Shown here: positions 37,380 through 44,056 of the stretch, in pieces
Numbering within the stretch: the first letter of the stretch is position 1
How the letters are laid out: each line of letters begins with the position of its first letter
NCBI GenBank assembly: GCA_937125135.1
Contig: CAKZLD010000117.1
Location: 1 to 46,204, forward strand
Length of the DNA stretch: 46,204 bases
Direction of reading: 5' to 3'
DNA from: an uncultured Ignavibacterium sp.
Lineage (GTDB): Bacteria; Bacteroidota; Ignavibacteria; Ignavibacteriales; Ignavibacteriaceae
The notes under the pieces: model-generated
What the model was told of the DNA's origin: nothing
Databases searched by the model: none
What the model saw: the letters and a program-made list of their open reading frames with translations, nothing else
Translations under genes and position numbers: made by a program

Positions 37380-38435
37380 ATGAAAATGAAAAATCTTAAG
37401 GTTGCGCTATATTTTAACGAGCCAAATCCTGAACTATATCACAAAAGCGATAGTGGAATTGACTCTCTTCATTTTGAGCCATATTTTGAGATAGATAAAT
37501 CCTCGCCACTGGATGAATATGATAAAATGGTCAAAAAACTAAAAAAAATAGGTTTTTCGGCTTATTCACTGAACATAAAAGATAATATTGATACTTTGCT
37601 GAATGATTATTTTACAAATAAACCTGATGTGATTTTCAATTTTGTGGAGCTTTTTAGAGAGAAAGTTGAATTAGAAGCAAGTATTGTGGGGATTTATGAA
37701 CTTTTAGACGTTCCATACACGGGTGCTCCACCAATGGCTTTAGCTAATTGCCAGAATAAACAACTTACTAAAAGAATTTTAAGGCATTACGGAATTAACA
37801 CTCCAGATTTTTTTTATGTTGATAAAATTCATCATAAGATTAAAAATTCTTTGAGATTTCCTTTAATTGTCAAACCAGCTAAAGAAGATGCAAGTGTTGG
37901 AATTGATAACAATGCCATAGTTCATAATGATAAGGAATTGAAACAACGAATTGAATATGTTTTTGAAAAAATAAATCAGACTGCTTTAATAGAAGAATAC
38001 ATTGATGGTAGGGAAGTCAACGTATCAATTCTTGGGGATAAAAACCCACAAGTATTACCAATTAGTGAAATTGATTTTTCCCAAATGCCTGAGCATCTTT
38101 ATGGAATTGTAAGTTATCAGGCAAAATGGGATCCCCATCACGAAGCTTATCATAAGACTATTCCAATTTGTCCAGCAAAACTTCCTGCGAAAACAAAAAG
38201 AATAGTTGAGAAATTAGCATTGAAAGCATTTGAAGTAATGGGTGTCAGAGATTATGCCAGAGTTGATATCAGACTAGATAAAAATTTAAATCCGTTTGTT
38301 CTTGAAGTTAATCCAAATCCGGATTTAACAGAAGATGCAGGATTTATGAGGTCAGCTAAAGCCGCTGGTTATTCTTATACAAAAACACTGAGCGAAATAA
38401 TTAAATTCGCTTTACAAAGAAAAAAGCCGACGTAA
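37380..38435 (+). CDS. Ddl-like ATP-grasp ligase of unknown specificity
   Basis: The 351-residue protein has the three-part fold of D-Ala-D-Ala ligases: N-terminal region (about 1-120), ATP-grasp core with FPLIVKPAKEDASVGI and ALIEEYIDGREVNV, and the metal site DIRLD (D296) and EVNPNP (E309, N311). It departs from true Ddl: the N-terminal HGxxGEDGxxQG block is replaced by FVELFREKVELEASIVG (about 88-104), and the C-terminal PGMTxxS block by PDLTEDAGF. True Ddl should be encoded elsewhere. It probably forms another amide bond, for example a dipeptide or peptide tag. Divergent from the C39-like peptidase gene. Start at the first ATG is arbitrary; 37386 is also possible. Confidence 0.85.
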   Translation: MKMKNLKVALYFNEPNPELYHKSDSGIDSLHFEPYFEIDKSSPLDEYDKMVKKLKKIGFSAYSLNIKDNIDTLLNDYFTNKPDVIFNFVELFREKVELEASIVGIYELLDVPYTGAPPMALANCQNKQLTKRILRHYGINTPDFFYVDKIHHKIKNSLRFPLIVKPAKEDASVGIDNNAIVHNDKELKQRIEYVFEKINQTALIEEYIDGREVNVSILGDKNPQVLPISEIDFSQMPEHLYGIVSYQAKWDPHHEAYHKTIPICPAKLPAKTKRIVEKLALKAFEVMGVRDYARVDIRLDKNLNPFVLEVNPNPDLTEDAGFMRSAKAAGYSYTKTLSEIIKFALQRKKPT

Positions 38436-38444
38436 AGTCGGCTT
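38424..38444. terminator. Bidirectional terminator between convergent genes
   Basis: The perfect repeat AAGCCGAC (38424-38431) and GTCGGCTT (38437-38444) closes a five-base loop that includes the stop codon (TAA, 38433-38435) of the ATP-grasp gene. On the minus strand the hairpin is followed by a run of six T, a clear terminator for the B12 operon whose last gene stops at 38449. On the plus strand only a broken T run (TTTTTT at 38453-38458) follows, so termination there is weaker. Confidence 0.82.
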
Positions 38445-38448
38445 CATC

Positions 38449-38985
38449 TTAATTTTTTGCCTCCGCAAATATTGGATTTGATGATTTGATGAATTCATAA
38501 ACTCCAAAAATTAGTCCACTATAAACCAAGTCTCCAAGTATGTTGTTGGAGAAAAACGGAATTGCAGCAATGTAACATTCAATTAGTCCGGATAAATTCT
38601 GAGGATAAAAACTACTTCCAAACCAAACGCCAAAATTTGTAATCAAGAAAAAGCTTGTTGAAGATAAAATTGCAGCAATAATTACATTTTTAACAGACAC
38701 TTTTTTAAGTAAAAATATTCCAAATGCGACAATCAAAGCAAAACTTAAATAAACCAACCAGCCAAGAGAGTGAAAACCAATAATTGCATCCGTGAGAAAC
38801 ATTGCACTAATTGGGACAATGAAAGCAAAAACTTTTCTACTGAAATACGCTCCTCCAAATAATGCAATTGCAGCGATAGGAGTAAAATTTGGCGGATGAG
38901 GAATTAATCGGATAAATGCTGCTATGAATATTAAAGAGGTAACTAATAAAAAGTTTGGTGTAATTTTCTTTAATTCTTCTGACAT
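38449..38985 (-). CDS. DUF6580 family membrane protein in the B12 operon
   Basis: The 178-residue protein has five to six hydrophobic segments (about 10-26, 33-50, 55-72, 78-95, 102-120 and 145-165). RLIPHPPNFTPIAAIALFGGAYF (about 22-44) is the DUF6580 signature, a family resembling the substrate-binding S component of ECF vitamin transporters. I use ATG 38985, preceded by AAAGGA, over the ATG at 39000. Its place at the end of a cobalamin-riboswitch operon suggests uptake of a corrinoid or a piece of one, e.g. the lower ligand; this is inference. No ECF energy-coupling genes are visible. Confidence 0.78.
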   Translation of the reverse strand: MSEELKKITPNFLLVTSLIFIAAFIRLIPHPPNFTPIAAIALFGGAYFSRKVFAFIVPISAMFLTDAIIGFHSLGWLVYLSFALIVAFGIFLLKKVSVKNVIIAAILSSTSFFLITNFGVWFGSSFYPQNLSGLIECYIAAIPFFSNNILGDLVYSGLIFGVYEFIKSSNPIFAEAKN

Positions 38986-39098
38986 AAGTTTTCCTTTCAT
39001 AAAAAATCTTAAAGAAATTATTTATTCTAAGTATCACAAAGATAAACTTTTTAAGTTTCAAAATTCAAAAATTCTCTAACACTTTTAAATTTTTTCAA

Positions 39099-39344
39099 TC
39101 AATTATTATCTTGTTTTACGGAAGTAAAATAATCAAGAATTTTTCTTTCCCTATAAATCTGCTTCATTTTAATTAAACAATCTAAGCAAAGACAGTCATC
39201 ATAAATTTCCTTAATGAAAATTAACTCATCTTTTGATAATTGAACATTGAAACATTGACATTGTGTGATATTACCTGACTTACATACAAATTCCTTCCCG
39301 CAACGAGAACAATTTTTGTTATCATATTTTGGAGATGTTTCCAT
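39099..39344 (-). CDS. Cysteine-rich CWC-type small protein
   Basis: The 81-residue protein has the CWC family pattern: CSRCGKEFVC near the N-terminus (residues 12-21), QCQCFNVQLSKDEL in the middle (C-x-C in place of C-W-C), and YDDCLCLDCL (about 49-58). The cysteines likely bind zinc or another metal. A ribosome-binding site (GGGGA) precedes the ATG. It overlaps the next upstream ORF by 23 bases and lies in the B12 operon. Related CWC proteins occur widely in Gram-negative bacteria with unknown function. Confidence 0.8.
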   Translation of the reverse strand: METSPKYDNKNCSRCGKEFVCKSGNITQCQCFNVQLSKDELIFIKEIYDDCLCLDCLIKMKQIYRERKILDYFTSVKQDNN

Positions 39345-39543
39345 TTTCCCCAGAATAAAAATGAGAATTAAATAATTCTTTCTTTGAAATCTTAATAGCT
39401 TCTTCGATGCCTAAAGAGAATTTCCTCTTGTTTATGAACCATATAAATTCATTAAACTTGACTTCAGAATCATTGCAGACAAAAAGATTATTTTTCAAAT
39501 AAATTCCATTTTTATGAGCGATTTTTATTATGTCTTTTAACAT
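39322..39543 (-). CDS. Hypothetical small protein in the B12 operon
   Basis: I do not recognise this 73-residue protein. It lies between the beta-propeller gene and the CWC gene on the same strand, with 17 bases to the former and a 23-base overlap with the latter, which argues for a real, translation-coupled gene. The sequence is basic and mixed helix/strand (LKDIIKIAHKNGIYLKNN, KFSLGIEEAIKISKKEL), with one cysteine and no membrane segment. The ribosome-binding site before the ATG is weak. Confidence 0.55.
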   Translation of the reverse strand: MLKDIIKIAHKNGIYLKNNLFVCNDSEVKFNEFIWFINKRKFSLGIEEAIKISKKELFNSHFYSGENGNISKI

Positions 39544-39560
39544 AAAAATCTCATGTTGTA

Positions 39561-40904
39561 TTATTTAACTACTATCATTTTTTTTGTTGATGAGAAAACT
39601 TTTTTCCCATTAGTTACACTTAATGAGTAAAAGTAGATACCGCTTGGCATTGAAGATTTTGCACTATAAGTAACATCGTGATAGCCGGCATCGAGATAAT
39701 TATCAAATACTGTTTCTAATTCATTTCCTAAAACATCATAAATCTTTAAAGTAGTCCATCCACTTATAGGAGACTGCCAGCTAATTTTAGTAACGAAATT
39801 GTCAGATTGCTTGGTGTTTCCGAATGGATTAGGATAATTTTGTTCAAGAATAAAATTATTTACTAACATTGTTTCATCAGCAGAGGAAGGATTGTCAAAG
39901 TACTTTAATAGAATTCTTCTTGGTGCTATTCCGGTCTGATACGTTCCAATTAAATTGTAAGTGCTATCGAGAATTCTCATTGAACCATTTACAGTAAAGT
40001 TTTTTGCATCGAGCACGAAATGCTTTTTCGTACTAAAATCATATGCATATCCATAATAATAATTATTTGGATAAACAGAAGATAAAACCAAAGATGAACT
40101 ATTTGTGTTCGGATTATATTTTACAATATCATTCAAATAGGAAATCAAAAACAAATCGTTACTGTTCTTATCAACTGAAATGTCTTTTCCAACTCCATAG
40201 ATAGGCACTGAATATTCCGCTACCTTCTGAAAGTTGTTCGGATTTATTTTGAATATTTTCCCATTATTTTCATCTCCGGGACATCCTATCAATAAAAAAC
40301 CGTCATTTGAAATTGCAAATGACGAAGGATCTTTTCTAACTGTAATTTTAGCAATAACTGAATCTACTATGGGGTCAATTACACTAACAGTCGAATCAGA
40401 GCTACCTCCAAATAAACTATTATTTGCAACAAAAATTTTATTATTAAATGCAATGATTTCCTGTGGATAAACTCCTACTGAGATATTTTTTATGAACGAA
40501 AAATTTGAAAGATTTAATACTGAAACATTGCTTGCGGGACCATTCGTGATATAAATTTTATTATTTGCTATTGCCAGCGAATAAGGATTCGTACCGACGA
40601 TGGCAGAATTTAAGACATTGCCAAGCGTATCAAGTTTATAGATCTTACCAGAGCTTCCAAATGAACCTTGCTCTGTCAGATACAAAAATCCATTGTGGTA
40701 AATTAACCCATCTGGATATAAACCAATGTTTCCAGGTGAAAAGATACTTTGATAAAAAATATTTGATTGTACGTTGTACAAGGATAACATTGATGTGCCT
40801 TGACTAAATCCTCCCTCAGAGAGAATATAAACTTTACTTAAATGCTGTGCATTTAAAGAGAAGAAAAACAAAAAAGAGAAAAAGATTGTGAATAAATTTT
40901 TCAT
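39561..40904 (-). CDS. BtuG-like secreted beta-propeller with T9SS sorting domain
   Basis: A signal peptide (MKNLFTIFFSFLFFFSLNAQ) is followed by a DUF5074/YncE-like propeller (about 20-340) with repeated blade motifs: GTNPYSLAIANNKIYITN, VGVYPQEIIAFNNKIFVANN, VRKDPSSFAISNDGFLLIG. The last 85 residues are a type-A T9SS sorting domain: linker LEQNYPNPFGN, LKIYDVLGNEL, YHDVTYSAKSSMPSGIYFYSL and terminal KKMIVVK. The gene directly follows btuB (11 bases) under a cobalamin riboswitch. In Bacteroides the surface lipoprotein BtuG, a seven-bladed propeller, binds cobalamin for BtuB; this protein is its likely counterpart, exported by T9SS. ATG 40904 has AAAGGG upstream and is preferred to TTG 40919. 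Confidence 0.82.
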   Translation of the reverse strand: MKNLFTIFFSFLFFFSLNAQHLSKVYILSEGGFSQGTSMLSLYNVQSNIFYQSIFSPGNIGLYPDGLIYHNGFLYLTEQGSFGSSGKIYKLDTLGNVLNSAIVGTNPYSLAIANNKIYITNGPASNVSVLNLSNFSFIKNISVGVYPQEIIAFNNKIFVANNSLFGGSSDSTVSVIDPIVDSVIAKITVRKDPSSFAISNDGFLLIGCPGDENNGKIFKINPNNFQKVAEYSVPIYGVGKDISVDKNSNDLFLISYLNDIVKYNPNTNSSSLVLSSVYPNNYYYGYAYDFSTKKHFVLDAKNFTVNGSMRILDSTYNLIGTYQTGIAPRRILLKYFDNPSSADETMLVNNFILEQNYPNPFGNTKQSDNFVTKISWQSPISGWTTLKIYDVLGNELETVFDNYLDAGYHDVTYSAKSSMPSGIYFYSLSVTNGKKVFSSTKKMIVVK

Positions 40905-40915
40905 ATATAACCCTT

Positions 40916-42844
40916 TCAATTGATTATAGTTATTGTGATGAAATAGTTTCTTAAAGGCATAGGATAACCTGATATAATCTGATAATTAGTGTTAGTAATA
41001 TTATAAACTTCGAATTTGATGAGACTATTGAATGATAGAATTGAAAATTGGTATGAAACATTACCATCTAAAATATTGCTCGGATTCATTGGCTTTGTAT
41101 TTTCAAAATCCGAAAATCTTTTGCCATTATGAGTGAAGAATAAATTCAGATTAAATTGTTTGAATTCAATGAAAGTCGAAAGTTTGAATGACTGAATAGG
41201 TATATAAGGCAAATATTTATGTTTCGAAGGATCACCTTCAAATGATTCATTAGTTTTTTTTGAATTGATAAAGTTTAATCCACAATTAACTTTAACTGTT
41301 GTTCCTTCTTGAATTTTATGCTTCACTGAGATATTAAACAGAAAATTATTAGATAGAGAAGACGCAACATTTATTGGACGCCAAATGAAATTTCTCTGAG
41401 GCATCCACATTATTTTATCTCTGAAGTTTATGTAATTATAAAAGAATTCAACTTGAATAGGTATCAAAAAATCAAATGAACTAACAAATCCTGTTTCAAA
41501 GTTGAGTGATCTTTCTGGTTTCAGGTTAGGATTACCTGCATCTTTCCAATATAGATCATTAAAAGTCGGTGCTCTGAAGTTGTTTCCTAAATTGGCTTTA
41601 AGGTTTAAATCAAATTCTTCGAAAGGTTTAATATTCAAGCCAATTCTTGAAGTAATTGCACTTTTTTTCAAGTCAGAGAAAAAATCACCTCGAAAAGATG
41701 AATAAATTTTCACCCCATCAATAAAATTATTTCCCAAAGAAATGAATAATCCGTGTTGATTACGTTTTGGATTACCCTCTATTTGATTGCTTTTAAGATT
41801 ACCAAAGAGGAAATTGTAACCTGTCGACAATTCTAAGTTACTAAGTTTAAATTGAAACTCAGGAGAAAAACTTAAAACATTGATTTTGTAAAAGCTGTTT
41901 ATCAATGGTTTGACAGAATAATTCATCAAATTATTCTGATAATTGAAATTTGTTTTTAGGGTTAGCTTTGAATTAAGAATATTTTCATAGGTTAAAATGT
42001 TATTCCAGTTTTTATCTCTTTGATTTGATAATGATGGCGGCGTTCCTGTTTCTATACCCGGAACTTCTTTATCTTGATAAGAATACGACGATAAAAATTT
42101 AAATCTACTTTTTTTATTTATTATAAATTGAGAATTGATTCCAATATCATTTATAGAATATGCAGCGTTTTCCCTTTTCTTTAATTGACTGATTTGTCCA
42201 TTATGAAAATAGTAATCAAAATTACCATCTGATTTTTCCTTACTGAATGAAATAGCCGAAGAAAGGTTTTTTAATTTAGCATCTAAATGAAGTTGATATC
42301 TTGAAGTATTAAATGAACCATATCCAAAACTTGCTCTGGCATTCAAATTATTATCATGTTGAGTTGGAATAGAAGTAATAATATTTACAATACCTCCCAC
42401 AGCTTCACTACCATAAATAGAGCTTAATCCATTGTTTACAATTTCGATTCTTTCAATATTCTCAAGAGGGATTAAAGATAAATCAATCTGACCATTTTGT
42501 ATTGAATTTAATTTAACCCCATCAATAAGAATAAGAGTATGCTCTGCACCAAGTCCGTTTAATGATAAAGTTTTTAGTGAAGGTGTTGCTCCGTACGATT
42601 TAATAAATACTGTAGGAGAAACATTTAATATTTCTGGAAGTCTGTTTCCGTTTGAATTTTTTATTTGTTCAGTTGTTATTATCTCTGCTTTGTTTGGCAG
42701 ATTTTTGATATTAGTTGAAAACTTTGTTGCAGTAACAAATACATTTTGCAACTGATATGTTTTTACAGAATCATCTTTCTGACAGAGAGAATTTCCATAA
42801 AATAAAATGGAAATCAAAACAATCAAAAAAACGTTTATACTCAA
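40916..42844 (-). CDS. btuB: TonB-dependent cobalamin receptor BtuB
   Basis: This outer-membrane receptor should import corrinoids using TonB energy. Order: signal peptide, TonB-box-like YQLQNVFVTATKF, plug domain (LPEILNVSPTVFIKSYGA, LSLNGLGAEHTLILIDGVKL, IERIEIVNNGLSSIYGSEAVGGIVNIIT) and a 22-strand barrel with DLYWKDAGNPNLKPERSLNFE late and a terminal strand ending in ITIIN. A cobalamin aptamer upstream fixes its substrate class. I start it at TTG 42844 (LSINVFLIVLISILFYGNSLC), which has AGGAG at the right distance and sits next to the masking stem of the riboswitch; the ATG at 42883 lies inside that hairpin and has no ribosome-binding site. Confidence 0.9.
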   Translation of the reverse strand: MSINVFLIVLISILFYGNSLCQKDDSVKTYQLQNVFVTATKFSTNIKNLPNKAEIITTEQIKNSNGNRLPEILNVSPTVFIKSYGATPSLKTLSLNGLGAEHTLILIDGVKLNSIQNGQIDLSLIPLENIERIEIVNNGLSSIYGSEAVGGIVNIITSIPTQHDNNLNARASFGYGSFNTSRYQLHLDAKLKNLSSAISFSKEKSDGNFDYYFHNGQISQLKKRENAAYSINDIGINSQFIINKKSRFKFLSSYSYQDKEVPGIETGTPPSLSNQRDKNWNNILTYENILNSKLTLKTNFNYQNNLMNYSVKPLINSFYKINVLSFSPEFQFKLSNLELSTGYNFLFGNLKSNQIEGNPKRNQHGLFISLGNNFIDGVKIYSSFRGDFFSDLKKSAITSRIGLNIKPFEEFDLNLKANLGNNFRAPTFNDLYWKDAGNPNLKPERSLNFETGFVSSFDFLIPIQVEFFYNYINFRDKIMWMPQRNFIWRPINVASSLSNNFLFNISVKHKIQEGTTVKVNCGLNFINSKKTNESFEGDPSKHKYLPYIPIQSFKLSTFIEFKQFNLNLFFTHNGKRFSDFENTKPMNPSNILDGNVSYQFSILSFNSLIKFEVYNITNTNYQIISGYPMPLRNYFITITIIN

Positions 42845-42845
42845 T

Positions 42846-42980
42846 GAAGTTACTCCTAAAAAAAGTAAATGACCAAAAGTCATTTCAAATAAAGTAACTT
42901 CGCGTAATTAAGTTGAGATAAAACGAATGGAAATAAGTAAGACCATCGTTAATCTAACCTCACCCGCGAAGGTTGATTAA
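42846..42980 (-). promoter_or_regulatory. Expression platform of the cobalamin riboswitch (translational)
   Basis: In minus-strand order: a hairpin TTAATCAACCT/AGGTT-A-GATTAA (42980-42949, one bulged base, nine-base loop TCGCGGGTG) follows the aptamer by five bases. The sequence CGCGAAG (42904-42898) is complementary to CTTCGCG in that hairpin (42971-42965). GAAGTTACT (42901-42893) is complementary over nine bases to AGTAACTTC (42854-42846), which overlaps the last two bases of the btuB AGGAG box and its spacer. A small inner hairpin AATGAC/GTCATT (42884-42868) lies between. The two pairings of GAAG are mutually exclusive. The layout supports control of translation initiation. Confidence 0.7.
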
Positions 42981-42985
42981 AAAGT

Positions 42986-43175
42986 ATTTTTGCAGCAGGT
43001 CTCCTGGCTTAGGTTAGTCATTTGTCAATAGTCATTTGTCATTTTTTCAAATTACCATTTACTAATAACTAACTTCACAGTTGCGCGACAGCGTTGGAAT
43101 TTCTGCAGATTGCAGAGCACCAAACTTCCCTATAATTTCCCTTGTCCCGTTATGGGATGGGAACACTGCAAAAAT
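42986..43175 (-). promoter_or_regulatory. Cobalamin riboswitch aptamer
   Basis: Read on the minus strand, the closing stem P1 pairs ATTTTTGCAG (43175-43166) with CTGCAAAAAT (42995-42986). The conserved core has GGGAAGTTTGGTGC (near 43132), CGCTGTCGCGCAACTGT (near 43093-43077) with the L5 loop, and the B12 box AGCCAGGAGACCTGC (43009-42995). All three conserved blocks are in consensus order and spacing. The variable arm before the B12 box is enlarged by a 26-bp imperfect hairpin. The btuB start codon is about 140 bases downstream. On cobalamin binding such switches normally shut down uptake genes. Confidence 0.95.
43013..43073. repeat. Imperfect 26-bp inverted repeat within the riboswitch
   Basis: The arms 43013-43038 and 43048-43073 pair at 23 of 26 positions (two of them G-U) around a nine-base loop. 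One arm contains a direct repeat of TAGTCATTTGTCA (43015-43027 and 43029-43041). On the minus strand this forms a long helix in the variable arm of the cobalamin aptamer just before the B12 box. Confidence 0.8.
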
Positions 43176-43381
43176 TTCAAAGAACCATTCAAAAATAATT
43201 ATTGTTTTAGATAAAAGAAATCTTTTATAAAAAATTTTATCAATAATTATTTTTTAATAAGTTTGAGTTAGAAATAATGTTTTTTTACAAATTACAGTGA
43301 TAGCTCACTTAATGATTTTAATTTTAACCGATACAAAATCTCATCACTTAATCAATCAAAACTCAACAAAGGAGTAGAATA
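43176..43381. promoter_or_regulatory. Upstream region of the sdh operon and of the riboswitch transcript
   Basis: This AT-rich stretch separates the divergent B12 and sdh transcripts and should contain both promoters. A clear ribosome-binding site (AAAGGAG) lies seven bases before the sdhC ATG. I could not identify -35/-10 elements for either promoter with confidence, and I see no coding region or RNA gene. Confidence 0.4.
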
Positions 43382-44056
43382 ATGAGTTGGTTAAAAAGTT
43401 TCCTTAATTCTTCAATTGGTAAAAAATTCGTAATGGCGATTACGGGCAGTTTTTTACTGATATTTCTGTTTGTTCATCTTATTGGCAATATTACACTATT
43501 CTTCGGCGAGGAAGCGTTTAATGGTTATGTGAAAGCACTTGAAGTTGTTAAACCAATAATCAGAGTAATTGAACTTGTACTTCTTGCAGCATTTGTCTTT
43601 CATATATACAATGGTTTTCGATTGTGGTTGGAAAATAAAAGAGCCAGACCTAATGATTATAAAATAAATGGATCAAGCGAAAACAGTTCAATTTTTTCAA
43701 GAACAATGTTCGTCTCAGGTTCTATTATTTTCATATTTCTGGTAGTTCATCTTGGAACTTTTTTCTGGAGATTTAACGTACACGATCCAAGTGGTTTGGC
43801 TAATGATCATCAGTATTTTCAGATAGTGAACGGATTTTTTCAGATTTGGTGGTATGTGCTTCTTTACGTGATTGCAATGATACTATTAGGTTTTCATTTA
43901 AACCACGGTTTCCAGAGTGCATTCCAAACATTTGGTTTGAATAGTAGAAAATATACTCCACTAATCCAAAAGCTCGGAACCATTTATGCAATTATTATGG
44001 CAGTTGGTTTTGCTTCAATGCCTATCTACTTTTTTTTGACAGGAGGTGTTAAATGA
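43382..44056 (+). CDS. sdhC: Succinate dehydrogenase cytochrome b558 subunit
   Basis: This 224-residue subunit anchors the SdhAB dimer and binds haem and quinone. Five transmembrane helices are visible (about 14-36, 62-82, 105-125, 150-172 and 195-217). [19 protein letters not shown] at the N-terminus and histidines in [25 protein letters not shown] and [16 protein letters not shown] fit the single-subunit, di-haem type B anchor used by Bacteroidota and related phyla. No separate sdhD is needed or present. It overlaps sdhA by four bases (ATGA). Confidence 0.94.
   Translation: MSWLKSFLNSSIGKKFVMAITGSFLLIFLFVHLIGNITLFFGEEAFNGYVKALEVVKPIIRVIELVLLAAFVFHIYNGFRLWLENKRARPNDYKINGSSENSSIFSRTMFVSGSIIFIFLVVHLGTFFWRFNVHDPSGLANDHQYFQIVNGFFQIWWYVLLYVIAMILLGFHLNHGFQSAFQTFGLNSRKYTPLIQKLGTIYAIIMAVGFASMPIYFFLTGGVK

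Noticed and set aside
38837-39061. Minus-strand ORF of 74 residues upstream of the DUF6580 gene
   Set aside because: It overlaps the DUF6580 gene in another frame, ends within its conserved N-terminus and has no ribosome-binding site.
42842-42883. ATG at 42883 as btuB start
   Set aside because: It lies inside a small hairpin, has no ribosome-binding site, and would add a MTFGHLLFLGVTS segment before the signal peptide. TTG 42844 has AGGAG at proper spacing and the masking stem lies exactly at it.
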